Source: Dolomitihabitans soli (GTDB lineage Bacteria > Actinomycetota > Actinomycetes > Streptosporangiales > Streptosporangiaceae). Taken from it: DNA of 64,000 nt. Both the position numbers and the translations under genes were made by a program. The notes under the pieces were generated by a model that worked only from the letters and a program-made list of their open reading frames with translations, did not search any database and was not told where the DNA came from. Location of the stretch: positions 1 to 64,000 of the forward strand of contig NZ_JAKNTW010000009.1 in NCBI RefSeq assembly GCF_022213955.1, given 5' to 3'. This document shows positions 52,108 to 61,658 of this stretch, piece by piece. How positions within the stretch are numbered: the stretch's first letter is position 1; each line of letters opens with the position of its first letter.

Positions 52108-52949
52108 CAGTGCTCCGTCCGGTAAGCGGCCACGGTCGCGAGTGCCTGCCACGCCACCTGGGGATGAGATGTCTCGCTCGGGTCGCCGTTGAACGGGTCG
52201 AGCACGACCGTCTCGGCCCCGAGGAGGCGCAGTTGATCGAGATCGTCGACGATCTGGTCGATGGTGCCCTCGCCGGCGAGGCGTTCGGGACCGGTGATCG
52301 GCGACTCGGTGAGCCGCAGGACGATACGGGGATTCAGGCCCGGCGTCGGCCGCCCCCGCTCGTCCGCGATGGCCTTCATCCGGTCCAGCGCCTCCCGCAG
52401 CCAGGGCAGCGTGAACCGCAGCGGATGCCACGCCTCCCCCAGCCGTACGGCCCGCCGCAGGCCGGCGTCGCTGTTGCCGCCGATCCAGATCGGTATGTCG
52501 CCGCCGGGGTAGTCGTCGGTGTTCTGCCAGGCGGTGCGCATCACCTGGAGGTACTCGTCGGTCAGCGCCCCCCGCCGCTCGAACGGGACGCCGAGCGCGT
52601 CGAACTCCTCCCGCGCCCAGCCGACGCCCACACCGAGGACCAGCCGTCCCCCGCTGAGCGCGTTCAGGTTGGCGGCCATCCGGGCGACGAGCAGCGGATG
52701 GCGGTACGGCACGATGAGCACGGTGGTCCCGAGCCTGACCCGGCTGGTGATCCCGGCCAGCCAGGAGAGGGTGGTGAAGGGCTCGTAGAACGGCACCGGA
52801 TACTGCTCGGCGACGTCGGGCGTCACCGCGATGTGGTCGGAGACCAGCAGCAGATCGAAGCCCAGCCCTTCCACCGTCTGCGCCCAGCTGCGCAGGGTCC
52901 CGGGATCGGCTCCAGGCCCAAAATTATGGATATTTACACCTATTTGCAC
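52107..52949 (-). CDS. LLM-class F420-dependent oxidoreductase
   Basis: 280 aa from GTG 52949. Luciferase-like TIM barrel: NFGPGADPGTLRSWAQTVEGLGFDLLLVSDHI, RVRLGTTVLIVPYRHPLLVARMAANLNALSGGRLVLGVGVGW and IPIWIGGNSDAGLRRAVRLGEAWHP. TAGCCT ends 6 nt before the GTG, so the mRNA is likely leaderless. The first ten codons are unusually A/T-rich. Uses F420H2 or FMNH2 to oxidise a small molecule. Divergent from Lrp. Confidence 0.9.
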   Translation of the reverse strand: MQIGVNIHNFGPGADPGTLRSWAQTVEGLGFDLLLVSDHIAVTPDVAEQYPVPFYEPFTTLSWLAGITSRVRLGTTVLIVPYRHPLLVARMAANLNALSGGRLVLGVGVGWAREEFDALGVPFERRGALTDEYLQVMRTAWQNTDDYPGGDIPIWIGGNSDAGLRRAVRLGEAWHPLRFTLPWLREALDRMKAIADERGRPTPGLNPRIVLRLTESPITGPERLAGEGTIDQIVDDLDQLRLLGAETVVLDPFNGDPSETSHPQVAWQALATVAAYRTEH

Positions 52950-53042
52950 CCATTAAGGCTATCGAGCGGGTCAGCCCGGCTGGAAGGGAGACTTCCCCGC
53001 GGACGGGCTCTACAGCCGGGAATCTGCCGGTATCTTTGCCGA

Positions 53043-53489
53043 ATGACCGAGAGTCTCGACGCGACGGACTGGTCGATCCTGGCCGAACTCCAGCGAGACG
53101 GCCGCCTCCCTCTCACCGAGCTGGGACGGCGGGTGAGCCTCAGCGCCTCCGCCGCCACCGAACGGGTCAAGCGGCTGGAGGCGGCGGGCGTCATCACCGG
53201 CTACCGGGCCGACGTCGACCTGACGAAGGTCGGCTTCCTGGTGCTCGCCGTGGTGCGCCTGAAGTATCCGGGGAGCAGGCACGAGCCGCTGCACCGGCTG
53301 CTCGGCGAGCGCTCGGAGATCCTGGAGTGCCTGCGGACGACCGGCGACGACTGCTACACGCTGAAGGTGGCCGCGACCTCGATGGCCCACCTCGAACAGC
53401 TGATCAACGAGCTGGCCCAGTTCGGCGGCACCACCACCAACCTCGTCTACAGCCACACCCTGCCCTACCGCGGCCCCCAGCGGCCCTGA
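53043..53489 (+). CDS. Lrp/AsnC-family regulator
   Basis: 148 aa. N-terminal HTH: LDATDWSILAELQRDGRLPLTELGRRVSLSASAATERVKRLEAAGVITGYRADVDL (about 5-60), then the RAM/AsnC effector domain with TGDDCYTLKVAATS. TATCTT ends 6 nt before ATG 53043, so the transcript is probably leaderless. Divergent from the LLM/deaminase pair and its likely regulator. Confidence 0.92.
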   Translation: MTESLDATDWSILAELQRDGRLPLTELGRRVSLSASAATERVKRLEAAGVITGYRADVDLTKVGFLVLAVVRLKYPGSRHEPLHRLLGERSEILECLRTTGDDCYTLKVAATSMAHLEQLINELAQFGGTTTNLVYSHTLPYRGPQRP

Positions 53490-53604
53490 TCCGCTCGTCG
53501 AGTCCCGTCCCAGCGACCGCCGGATTGACCCCAACCATGCTTGAGGTTGCATCCTGATGGCCGGTTGTCGATCAGCCGGACGACGTCCGGCGAAGGGACT
53601 GATC

Positions 53605-54516
53605 ATGAAGGCTGTGGCGTTCTCCACCCCCGGCGGGCCGGACGTGCTGGAACTGATGGAACTGCCGACCCCGTACGCGGGCCCCGGTGAGGTCCGGGTC
53701 CGCGTCAGAGCGGCCGGGGTGCAACCGTACGACCTGGCGATCCGGGAGGGCTGGACCCCGCCGGAGATCGCCACCGGGTTCCCCAGGATTCCGGGCAACG
53801 AGTTCGCGGGCGTGGTCGACCAGGTCGGCGAGGGGGTCACCGGTGTCTCGCTCGGGGCCAACGTGCTGGGATTCACCCAGCTCACCGCTTACGCCGAGTA
53901 CGCCGTGGTGCCCGCGGACCAGATCACCGCCAAGCCGGCGAGCATGCCGTGGGAGGTGGCCGGCGGCTTCCCCGCGTCCGTGATGACGCCCCACATCGCC
54001 CTTGAGGAGATGGGCGTCGGCGCGGGCGACACGGTGCTGATCCACGCCGCCGCCGGAGGGGTCGGCAGCGTCGCGGTGCAACTGGCCCGCGCCTGGGGCG
54101 CGACCGTCGTCGGCACCGCGAGCGAGGCCAACCACGACTACCTCCGCTCGATCGGCGCGCTCCCCGTCACGTACGGCGAGGGCCTGGTGGAACGGGTTCG
54201 AGCCGTCGCGCCCGACGGCGTGGACGCCGCCCTCGACGGAGCCGGCGGCGACGCGCTGACCGCCTCGCTGGAACTCGTCAAGGACCCCCACCGCATCATC
54301 ACGCTGGTCGAGCACGAGCGGGCGGCCGACCTCGGCGTCCGCACGACCCCTCGCAAACGATCCGCGGCCCGCCTGGCCGAGGTCGCCCGTCTTTACGAGG
54401 AGGGGCGGCTACGCGTCCACGTGCGCGCGACCTTTCCGCTGAGCCGGGCCGCCGACGCCCATCGCCTGGTCGCGACCGGTCACGGACGCGGCAAGACCGT
54501 TCTGATCGTCGACTGA
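53605..54516 (+). CDS. NADP-dependent quinone oxidoreductase-like (MDR, zinc-free)
   Basis: 303 aa from ATG 53605, with GAAGGGA 8 nt upstream. GroES-like domain (RVRAAGVQPYDLAIREGW, IPGNEFAGVVDQVGEGV), Rossmann AAAGGVGSVAVQLARAWGATVVGTAS. No zinc cysteines. Family of quinone oxidoreductases/zeta-crystallins, which reduce quinones or enones with NADPH. Monocistronic. Confidence 0.9.
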   Translation: MKAVAFSTPGGPDVLELMELPTPYAGPGEVRVRVRAAGVQPYDLAIREGWTPPEIATGFPRIPGNEFAGVVDQVGEGVTGVSLGANVLGFTQLTAYAEYAVVPADQITAKPASMPWEVAGGFPASVMTPHIALEEMGVGAGDTVLIHAAAGGVGSVAVQLARAWGATVVGTASEANHDYLRSIGALPVTYGEGLVERVRAVAPDGVDAALDGAGGDALTASLELVKDPHRIITLVEHERAADLGVRTTPRKRSAARLAEVARLYEEGRLRVHVRATFPLSRAADAHRLVATGHGRGKTVLIVD

Positions 54517-54624
54517 GCCACCCGGGCGCATAACCCCCCATAACACCACGGTATGGGAGATTTGGCACATCCCTCGATTCCTCCGAGCCGTTAACTTGAC
54601 AGCACTCACCCCAGAGGAGTGCAT

Positions 54625-55746
54625 ATGTTAAGTAAGCGCTCGGCCCTCGTCGGCACCGCCATCGTGGCCCTCTGCATGGCCCCCATGGCCCCGGCCTTCG
54701 CCGAACTCGCCCCCCTCTCCCCTGAGCCGGCACCCCCCGCCGTGATCGACGCCCTTGAGCGCGACCTCAACCTCACCGAGCAGCAAGTCCTCGCACGGCT
54801 GGCCACCGAACAACGCGCCGCGAAGACGGAGCCCACACTGACCGCGGCGCTCGGCGCCTCCTACGCCGGCGCCTGGGTCAACGCCGACGCCTCCCAGTTC
54901 ATGGTCGCCACCACCGATCCCGCCGGCGCGGCGACGATCAAGGCACAGGGTGCGCAGCCGGTGGTCGTCGGCCGTACCCTGGCCCAGCTCACCGCCGTCA
55001 AGGACCAGCTCGACCGGGCGCCCGAGCAGGCCAAGGCCGGCGCCTCGCTGTGGTACGTCGACGTGACCACCAACAGCGTCGTCATCCTGGCCCCCGACCA
55101 GGCGGCCGGCGAGGCACTGGCGACCGCGGCGGGCGTGGACAAGAACGTGGTGCGCGTGTCGCCGTCGGCCGAGCGCCCGCAGCCCTTCATCAACCTCATC
55201 GGCGGCGCCGCCTTCTACATCGGTGGCAGCCGGTGCAGCATCGGCTTCTCCGTCACCCGTGGAAGCACCCCGGGATTCGTGACCGCCGGACACTGCGGCA
55301 GGGCCGGCAACACCACGACCAACCCGTCGGGCACCTTCCAGGGCTCCTCCTTCCCCGGCAACGACTACGCGTGGGTCGCCACCCCCGGCCACACCCCGCA
55401 GCCCTGGGTACGCGGTTCGGGCGGCGCCAACGTCATCGTCCGCGGCTCCACCCAGGCCAGCGTCGGCTCGTCGATCTGCCGCTCCGGCTCGACCACGGGA
55501 TGGCGTTGCGGCACCATCCAGCAGCACAACGCCAGCGTGACCTACCCGCAGGGCACGGTCGGCGGCCTGACCCGGACGAGCGCGTGCGCACAGCCCGGCG
55601 ACTCCGGCGGTTCGTTCATCTCCGGCAGCCAGGCCCAGGGTGTGACCTCGGGCGGCTCGGGCAACTGCTCCGTCGGCGGCACCACCTACCACCAGCCGGT
55701 CAACGAGATCCTGGGCGTGTACGGTCTCACCCTCCGCGTCGGGTGA
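54625..55746 (+). CDS. Secreted S1 protease (streptogrisin/alpha-lytic type)
   Basis: 373 aa from ATG 54625, with AGAGGAG 6 nt upstream. Sec signal (to about 27, cleavage after AFA), an alpha-lytic-type prodomain (about 40-185, a foldase for the mature enzyme), then mature protease: His in TAGHCG, Asp in GNDYAWV, Ser in PGDSGGSF, with cysteines pairing CSIGFS/GHCG and SSIC/WRCG. Secreted endoprotease. A terminator hairpin follows. Confidence 0.94.
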   Translation: MLSKRSALVGTAIVALCMAPMAPAFAELAPLSPEPAPPAVIDALERDLNLTEQQVLARLATEQRAAKTEPTLTAALGASYAGAWVNADASQFMVATTDPAGAATIKAQGAQPVVVGRTLAQLTAVKDQLDRAPEQAKAGASLWYVDVTTNSVVILAPDQAAGEALATAAGVDKNVVRVSPSAERPQPFINLIGGAAFYIGGSRCSIGFSVTRGSTPGFVTAGHCGRAGNTTTNPSGTFQGSSFPGNDYAWVATPGHTPQPWVRGSGGANVIVRGSTQASVGSSICRSGSTTGWRCGTIQQHNASVTYPQGTVGGLTRTSACAQPGDSGGSFISGSQAQGVTSGGSGNCSVGGTTYHQPVNEILGVYGLTLRVG

Positions 55747-55770
55747 TCCATCACTCCTGAAGCTCCTCCC

Positions 55771-55798
55771 GTGGCCCGCCGGTTCTCCGGCGGGCCAC
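55771..55798 (+). terminator. Hairpin terminator after protease
   Basis: Perfect 12-bp stem GTGGCCCGCCGG / CCGGCGGGCCAC with a 4-nt loop, 24 bp past the protease stop; only two T follow. Confidence 0.8.
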
Positions 55799-55931
55799 TT
55801 CCCGTTCCGCGCACCGCGGCCTGCCGTACGCGGGCGGCGTCACGCGGGCGGGCCTCGATCCCGGCCCCACGCCCCTGGCCCGACCGCCCACGATCCACGG
55901 CACGCGTCGGGCGGCGTGCGCGCCGCCCCCG

Positions 55932-56687
55932 CTACGAGGCGCCCGGCAGCTTCAGCAGCAGCAACGGCTCGGTGGTGGGCTGCTCCGACCCGCCCGCGGG
56001 CTCGACCGTCACGCCCACCTGACCGCCGCCGACCATGCCGACGACCACCGGCGGGACCTGGCCCCTGTCGTCCGGGCGCACCAACCCCGCCGAACGGATC
56101 CGGCCCGGCCTGATCTGCCACAGCTGGTAGGTCCGCTCCGGCGGCAGCGCGGCCAGCCCGGAGGACGCGAACACCATTCTGCGCTGCGCGCGGGAGACGA
56201 CCACGGTCCCGCTGACCCCCTGCTCCGCCGTACCGGTGACGGTCCGGGCGTCCGGCGCCGCCAGCACGGCGGCGATCTCGCGGTTGACCGTCTCGATCTC
56301 CGCCACCCGCTCCTGGGCGCGCAGGGTGAGGGCTCCCATCGCCAGCGCGGCGGCCACACCGACGGCGGCGAACCCGGTGGCCAGCCGCGGCCACCAGCGC
56401 GACCGGCCCGCCGCCCTGGCGGCCCGATCCGGGGCGACCCCCGGAGGCGACTGGCGGACCTGACCGATCTCGGCCATGACCCTGTCCCGCAGTCCTGGCG
56501 GAGGCGAGACGGTCGCGGCCCGTCCCAGCCGGGCGGCCGTCTCGGTCAGGCCGCGGACCTCCTCGGCGCAGTCGGCGCACCGGCTCAGATGGTCTTCGAA
56601 GCGACGCCGCTCCAAGTCGTCGTCGAGGGCGTCCAGCGCGTACACGCCCGCCAGGGTGTGCGGCTCGGGATCGCTGACGGTGCTCAC
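55932..56687 (-). CDS. rskA: Anti-sigma-K factor
   Basis: 251 aa. N-terminal zinc-associated anti-sigma domain (RRFEDHLSRCADCAEEVRGL), one membrane helix near 100-125 (LATGFAAVGVAAALAMGALTL) and an extracytoplasmic RskA domain (PERTYQLWQIRPGRIRSAGL). Holds SigK inactive at the membrane until regulated proteolysis. GTG start overlaps the sigma stop by 4 nt. Convergent with the secreted protease gene. Confidence 0.93.
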   Translation of the reverse strand: MSTVSDPEPHTLAGVYALDALDDDLERRRFEDHLSRCADCAEEVRGLTETAARLGRAATVSPPPGLRDRVMAEIGQVRQSPPGVAPDRAARAAGRSRWWPRLATGFAAVGVAAALAMGALTLRAQERVAEIETVNREIAAVLAAPDARTVTGTAEQGVSGTVVVSRAQRRMVFASSGLAALPPERTYQLWQIRPGRIRSAGLVRPDDRGQVPPVVVGMVGGGQVGVTVEPAGGSEQPTTEPLLLLKLPGAS

Positions 56688-57307
56688 GTTTCCACCCCCA
56701 GGCAGTCGCGCATCCTGATCAACCCGTCACGCATCCGGCTCTTCACCGTCGCCAGCGGCACCTGTAACAACTCGGCGACCTCACGATAGGAGTATCCGTC
56801 GTAATAGGCGGAGGTCACCGATTCGCGTTGTAACTCCGTCAGCCGATCCAGGCAGCGGCGTATCCGCTCGCGTTCCAGCCGGGTCTCCACCGACTCGGCG
56901 ACCTCGTCGAAGGGCCGGTGCACCTCCAGCCGCGCCAGCCGATCCTCCCGGTCCACCGCCGCCTGGGCCGAGCGCACCCGGTCCACCGCCCGGCGGTGCG
57001 CGATCGTCATCACCCAGCCCATCGCCGTACCCCGGGACGACTGGTAGCGGGCGGCGCTGCGCCACACGTCCACCAGCACCTCCTGGGCCACCTCCTCGCT
57101 CTGCGCCCGATCGCGGAGCACACGCAGCACCAGCCCGAAGACCGGCCCGGCCACCTGCTCGTACACCCGCTCGAAGGCCGCGCGGTCACCCCGCGCCACC
57201 CTCTGGAGCAGACCGGCCAGGCTCTCGTCGCCCGCGTGACCGTCATGGGGAGCGACGGACCCGAGGCGACCCTCGTCCGACCCCGCCCTTCGTTGCCTCG
57301 GCTCCAC
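56684..57307 (-). CDS. sigK: ECF sigma factor SigK-like
   Basis: 207 aa from GTG 57307, with GGGAGAG upstream. Sigma2 (AFERVYEQVAGPVFGLVLRVLRDRAQSEEVAQEVLVDVWR, TIAHRRAVDRVR) and sigma4 (RLTELQRESVTSAYYDGYSYREVAELLQVPLATVKSRMRDGLIRMR). Cognate partner RskA follows with a 4-nt overlap, the standard SigK arrangement. Regulon unknown; an oxidative or envelope signal is usual. Confidence 0.93.
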   Translation of the reverse strand: MEPRQRRAGSDEGRLGSVAPHDGHAGDESLAGLLQRVARGDRAAFERVYEQVAGPVFGLVLRVLRDRAQSEEVAQEVLVDVWRSAARYQSSRGTAMGWVMTIAHRRAVDRVRSAQAAVDREDRLARLEVHRPFDEVAESVETRLERERIRRCLDRLTELQRESVTSAYYDGYSYREVAELLQVPLATVKSRMRDGLIRMRDCLGVET

Positions 57308-57451
57308 ATGCTCTCCCGTTCATCGCACCGACGCCGACACAGGTCCTTCGCAGCCGGACGGCCGGCGGATCGCCTACCACCCCCATCGATATTGAACGCG
57401 CACATCCCCCACGAGACCAGCCCAAGCCCCAATCCCGGACAGCGAGACGGG

Positions 57452-59026
57452 TCAGAAGCCGCAGAGCGGGTCCCACGGGTCGTCGTCGGTGCTGCGAATC
57501 CAGCGGTGGGCCGCGTCGGCGACGGGCTGGTACGCCCAGGAAGCGGCGTCCCCATGGGCCATCGCCTCGCCGAGGAATCTGCGCACCCGCTGGCTCGCCA
57601 CGATCTCCTCTTCGGCGAGCAGCGGATCCCAGTCGTCGAGGACCCGCTCGCGCAGCCGCCGCAGAACCTCGGCATGCCGGGGGTCGCCGGCGAGATTGTC
57701 CAGTTCCCGGGGGTCTTTCACCAGGTCGTAGAGCTGGTCGGGGAGGCCGTGCACGTACACCAGCTTGTACCGGCCGCTGACCACCGCGCGCACCGGGCGG
57801 ATGGTGCCCTCGGCCAGGTTCTCGATGATCACGTCGGGATGGTCTCCGGCCTCGCCGCGCAGCAGCCCGAGGAGGCTGCGACCGGCGAAGTGGCCGGTCA
57901 CCGTCTCCGGCGGCCGGGCGTCGGCGAGGTCGGCGAACGTCGGGTGCAGGTCGGTCAGCGACACCGGGGTCTCGACCCGGTGACCGGCCGGCACACCCGG
58001 TCCCGCCATGATCAACGGCACCCGCACCGACCAGTCGCGCATGGTCCGCTTGAAGTACATGCCGTGCTCGCCGAGCTGGTCGCCGTGGTCGCTGGTGAAG
58101 ACGATCACGGTGTCGTCGAGCAGGCCGAACCGTTCCAGCTCCGCCGTGAAGGAGCCCACCACGTCGTCGATGTAGCTGGTCATGGCGTAGTAGCCGCGCC
58201 GTACCAGGTAGGTGAGGTCGTCGCTGATCTGGCCGGGCCGTACGCCGTGGAAGGAGTTGGTCCAGCCGTCGAGCGGGTGCGCGGGCACGTCGTCCGGCAC
58301 GGGTTCGGGCAGGGCGATGGGTCTTCCCTCGTAGCGGTCCCAGTATTCGGGCGGGGCGACGTAGGGGTCGTGCGGCTGGGTGAACGAGGCGACCATCAGC
58401 CACGGTTCGGCGGCCCGGTCCCCGCTGTCGAGGGCGAGTTCGCGCAGGCGTTGCAGCGCGGCGAACCGGACCTCCTCGTCGTAGTGCATCTGGTAGGTCC
58501 ACGGGAGCGTTCCAGAGGCGCGCAGGATGTCGATGTACTCCCGGCCGCCGTTCTGCTGCTCCCCGGTGAGCCGCGGCGGGTCGCCCTGCTCCTCCCACGG
58601 GCGGGTCCAGGTCAGGTCCGGCGGGAAGATGTCGGTGGTCAGCCGCTCCTCGAACCCGTGCAACTGGTCGGGCCCGACGAAGTGCATCTTGCCGGACAGG
58701 ATCGTGCGGTAGCCGCCGCGGCGCAGCGAGTGGGCGAACGTGGGCACCGAGGCGGGGAACTCCTCGGCGTTGTCGTTGGAGGGCACCCGGCTCGGCAGCC
58801 TGCCGGTGAGCATCGCCGCCCTGGACGGCACGCACAGCGGCGCGTTGCAGTAGGCGTTGTCCATCACGGTCCCACGCGTGGCGAGGGTGTTCAGGTGCGG
58901 GGTGAGAACATCGTCGTTTCCGTACGGCCCGGTGCCGAACGCACTGAGCTGGTCGGCCATGAGAAGCAGGATGTTGGGCCGGCGGCCTGGAGTGGTCAAG
59001 CCGTCCCCCGTCGTGACGTGGCTCAT
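57452..59026 (-). CDS. Sulfatase, choline-sulfatase-like, cytoplasmic
   Basis: 524 aa. Metal Asp in LLMADQ (25), formylglycine site Cys65 in LCVPSRAAMLTG, GKMHFVG, TSDHGDQLGEHGMYFKR. The C-terminal extension resembles choline-sulfatases. No signal peptide, so it acts on an imported sulfate ester. ATG 59026 overlaps the binding-protein stop by 4 nt. Last gene of the operon. A formylglycine-generating enzyme must come from elsewhere in the genome. Confidence 0.93.
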   Translation of the reverse strand: MSHVTTGDGLTTPGRRPNILLLMADQLSAFGTGPYGNDDVLTPHLNTLATRGTVMDNAYCNAPLCVPSRAAMLTGRLPSRVPSNDNAEEFPASVPTFAHSLRRGGYRTILSGKMHFVGPDQLHGFEERLTTDIFPPDLTWTRPWEEQGDPPRLTGEQQNGGREYIDILRASGTLPWTYQMHYDEEVRFAALQRLRELALDSGDRAAEPWLMVASFTQPHDPYVAPPEYWDRYEGRPIALPEPVPDDVPAHPLDGWTNSFHGVRPGQISDDLTYLVRRGYYAMTSYIDDVVGSFTAELERFGLLDDTVIVFTSDHGDQLGEHGMYFKRTMRDWSVRVPLIMAGPGVPAGHRVETPVSLTDLHPTFADLADARPPETVTGHFAGRSLLGLLRGEAGDHPDVIIENLAEGTIRPVRAVVSGRYKLVYVHGLPDQLYDLVKDPRELDNLAGDPRHAEVLRRLRERVLDDWDPLLAEEEIVASQRVRRFLGEAMAHGDAASWAYQPVADAAHRWIRSTDDDPWDPLCGF

Positions 59027-60024
59027 GTGCCGGCGGCCTCGCGGAACACCGAGGGATCGAAGAACGTCTTCGGCTCGACGTACTTCGGCAACGCGCCGAT
59101 GTCGACGAAGAGCCGCTCCATCCGGCCGATCCAGTCCGTCGCGGTGCCGTCCGCGTAGTAGGTCTTCCACTTGTCGGTGGGGTAGCTCTCGGCCTGCTTG
59201 TAGATCTGGGCGCACACCTCTGCGGTCATGAACTTCCGCAGCCCGGGACAGCCGGCGGCCAGCGCGCCCGCCGGGTCGGCGATGATGTCGTCGTTGGATC
59301 TCACCCACGCCTTGGCGACCTTCACCAGGGCGTCCCGGTGCTCGGCGTGGAAGTCGTTGTTGGCCACCCAGCCGCCGGCGATCGCCGACTTCGGGTAGAA
59401 GTCCTTCGCCGTGGCGAGCAGTTTCGCGTCGGGCGTGCGCTGCTTGATCTGGCTGTCGAAGGGCGCCCACAGGGCGGCGGCGGGCACCCCTCCGGTGACG
59501 AAGGTGTTGGCGGCGGCGGGCATGTCGAGGTTGACCATCTGGACGTCCTCGGTGGACATGCCGTTCTCCGCCAGCGCCACGTGGAGCAGCAGGTGCGCGG
59601 CGGTCCCGGTGGTGGTGGCGACCTTCTTCCCGCGCAGGCCGGCGATCGAGGTGATGCCGGAGCCGGGTGCCGCCCAGATCTGTTGGATGTTCGCCTCAAG
59701 GTTGTTGAGCAGGAAGATCTTGCCCTGGCCACGGGCGGGGAAGTTGGCGACGACCGCGCCCATCACCCCGATGTCGACGCTGCCACCGGTCAGCGCGTTG
59801 GACAGGGAGATGCCCGTCTGGAACGGCACGGCCGTGACATCCAGGCCCGCCTCGGCGAAGTAGCCCTTCTCGATGCCGAGCAGCAGGTGCATGCCCGGCG
59901 CCGGACCGGCGATGTAACCGATCCGCACTTTCTGCGAGGACCCCGCGGAGTCCTCGCTCCCGCATCCGGCGGCGGTCAGTGCGAGCGCGAGCCCCACCGC
60001 CACCGCGACAGCTCGTCGTAGCAT
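59023..60024 (-). CDS. ABC transporter substrate-binding lipoprotein (SsuA/TauA/NMT1 type)
   Basis: 333 aa. Lipobox LTAAGC (Cys about 21). Type-II binding fold of the NMT1/SsuA group: RIGYIAGPAPGMHLLLGIEKGYFAEAGLDV, GGSVDIGVMGAV, LRGKKVATTTGTAAHLLLHVAL. This group binds sulfonates, sulfate esters, taurine, nitrate or pyrimidine precursors. Placement between transporter ATPase and sulfatase supports a sulfated substrate. Confidence 0.93.
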   Translation of the reverse strand: MLRRAVAVAVGLALALTAAGCGSEDSAGSSQKVRIGYIAGPAPGMHLLLGIEKGYFAEAGLDVTAVPFQTGISLSNALTGGSVDIGVMGAVVANFPARGQGKIFLLNNLEANIQQIWAAPGSGITSIAGLRGKKVATTTGTAAHLLLHVALAENGMSTEDVQMVNLDMPAAANTFVTGGVPAAALWAPFDSQIKQRTPDAKLLATAKDFYPKSAIAGGWVANNDFHAEHRDALVKVAKAWVRSNDDIIADPAGALAAGCPGLRKFMTAEVCAQIYKQAESYPTDKWKTYYADGTATDWIGRMERLFVDIGALPKYVEPKTFFDPSVFREAAGT

Positions 60025-60039
60025 GGTGCCTCTCCTCGA

Positions 60040-60810
60040 TCAGGCGGAGCCGCGGAGCATCGTCTCGATCTCCCGGCGCAGCTCGATGAACTCCACGGTG
60101 GTCTTCAGCTCATGGGTCCGGCGGCCCTGCCACGGGACCGGCACGACCTCCCGCACCCGGGCCGGTCGTGCGGACATCACCACCACCCGCTCGGCGAGGA
60201 AGATCGCTTCCTCCACCTGGTGGGTGACGAACAGGACCGTCCGCTTCTCCTTCTGGTTGATCTCCAGAAGGGTTTCCTGCATGGTCTCCCGCGTCTGCGC
60301 GTCCAGCGCCGCGAACGGCTCGTCCATCAGCAGGATCTCGGGGTCCACCGCGTAGGCGCGGGCCAGCGCGACCCGCTGCCGCATCCCGCCGGACAGCGTC
60401 TTCGGCAGGGCGTCGGCGAACGCGGTCAGCCCCATCAGCTCCAGGTAGCGGTCCACCACCTCGTCCCGCTGCGCCGCGGGCCTGCGCCGCGCCTTCAGCC
60501 GCATGCCGAACTCGATGTTGCGGCGCACGGTGAGCCACGGGAAGATCGCGTACTCCTGGAAGACCACGCACCGGGACGGCCCCGGGCCGGTCACCGCCGC
60601 ACCGTTGACGAGGATCTCGCCCTCGTCCGGATCCACGAACCCGGCCACGGTGTTGAGCAGCGTGGTCTTGCCGGATCCGCTGGGCCCCACGACGGCGACG
60701 AACTCCCCCTCCGCGACGTGGAAGTCCACCTCGTCGAGGATGGTCATCGACCCGTACCGCTTGCTGACGCCGGCGACCGCCAGGCCGCCACGACTGACCG
60801 ACGTCGTCAT
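60040..60810 (-). CDS. ABC transporter ATPase (SsuB/TauB type)
   Basis: 256 aa from ATG 60810 (ATGA overlap with the permease stop and GGGGGAG upstream). Walker A VGPSGSGKTT, Q-loop VVFQEYAIFPWLTV, signature LSGGMRQRVALARA, Walker B ILLMDEPFAALD, H-loop FVTHQVEEA. YAIFPW is typical of the nitrate/sulfonate/taurine ATPases. Energises uptake with the adjacent permease. Confidence 0.95.
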   Translation of the reverse strand: MTTSVSRGGLAVAGVSKRYGSMTILDEVDFHVAEGEFVAVVGPSGSGKTTLLNTVAGFVDPDEGEILVNGAAVTGPGPSRCVVFQEYAIFPWLTVRRNIEFGMRLKARRRPAAQRDEVVDRYLELMGLTAFADALPKTLSGGMRQRVALARAYAVDPEILLMDEPFAALDAQTRETMQETLLEINQKEKRTVLFVTHQVEEAIFLAERVVVMSARPARVREVVPVPWQGRRTHELKTTVEFIELRREIETMLRGSA

Positions 60811-61646
60811 CGGCTCCCCCTGTCCTGCCACCGCACCAGGCGCGCCGAGAGGAGCCGGATCAGGGCGTCCATCACCAGCGCGCAGAAACCGATCAGAATG
60901 ATCCCGGCGTAGACCCGCGGGATGTCCAGGAAGTTGCCGGCGTTCTGGATGACCGCGCCCAGGCCGTCCTGGGCGGCGACCAGCTCGGCGGCGACCAGTG
61001 AGGCCCAGCCGATGCCCAGCGACACCCGCGCGGCCGTCAGGATGTGCGGCACCGAGAACGGCAGCACGATCTTCGTCAGCACCTCGGCCCGTCCGGCCCC
61101 CAGCGTCTGCGCCGCCCGCACGTACTTGTCCTCGATACCGGCGATGCCCTCGAAGACGATGACGACGGTGGCGAAGAAGGCCGCGTACATCAAGATGATG
61201 CCCCTGGCCGGCTCACCGATCCCGAAATAGACGATCACCAGCGGCACCAGTGCGATCGGCGGCAACGCCCTGAAGAAATTGACCAGCGGATTGAGCATCG
61301 CCCTGACCAGCGGGAACCAGCCGAGCAGGAAGCCCACCGGCACCGCGGCGACGATGCCGATCGACACCCAGACGACCACCCGGCGGCTGCTGATCAGCAC
61401 ATCGTTCGCCAACCCGGTGCCCAGCCCGGACCAGATCACCCCGAAGACCTCGTCGGGCCGGGGCAGCAGTCCGTCTCCGACGATCCGGCTGACCGCCATG
61501 ATCTGCCAGAGCACCACCAGCACGGCGAAGCCCGCCAGCCCCAGCAGGCCGTTCCGCAGCCGCGCGAGGACGCGCCTTGCCGTGTCCCGGGACGGCGGAT
61601 CGGGGACGCCGACCCTCCGCGCCGGGGCGAGATCGATTTCGGCCAT
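60807..61646 (-). CDS. ABC transporter permease (SsuC/TauC type)
   Basis: 279 aa. Six membrane helices and the cytoplasmic EAA loop AAQTLGAGRAEVLTKIVLPFSVPHI. BPD_transp_1 fold. CAGGAGAG upstream. Starts 12 bp after the kinase stop, so it is in the kinase operon. Moves the substrate delivered by the lipoprotein. Confidence 0.94.
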   Translation of the reverse strand: MAEIDLAPARRVGVPDPPSRDTARRVLARLRNGLLGLAGFAVLVVLWQIMAVSRIVGDGLLPRPDEVFGVIWSGLGTGLANDVLISSRRVVVWVSIGIVAAVPVGFLLGWFPLVRAMLNPLVNFFRALPPIALVPLVIVYFGIGEPARGIILMYAAFFATVVIVFEGIAGIEDKYVRAAQTLGAGRAEVLTKIVLPFSVPHILTAARVSLGIGWASLVAAELVAAQDGLGAVIQNAGNFLDIPRVYAGIILIGFCALVMDALIRLLSARLVRWQDRGSR

Positions 61647-61658
61647 GTTCTCTCCTGG

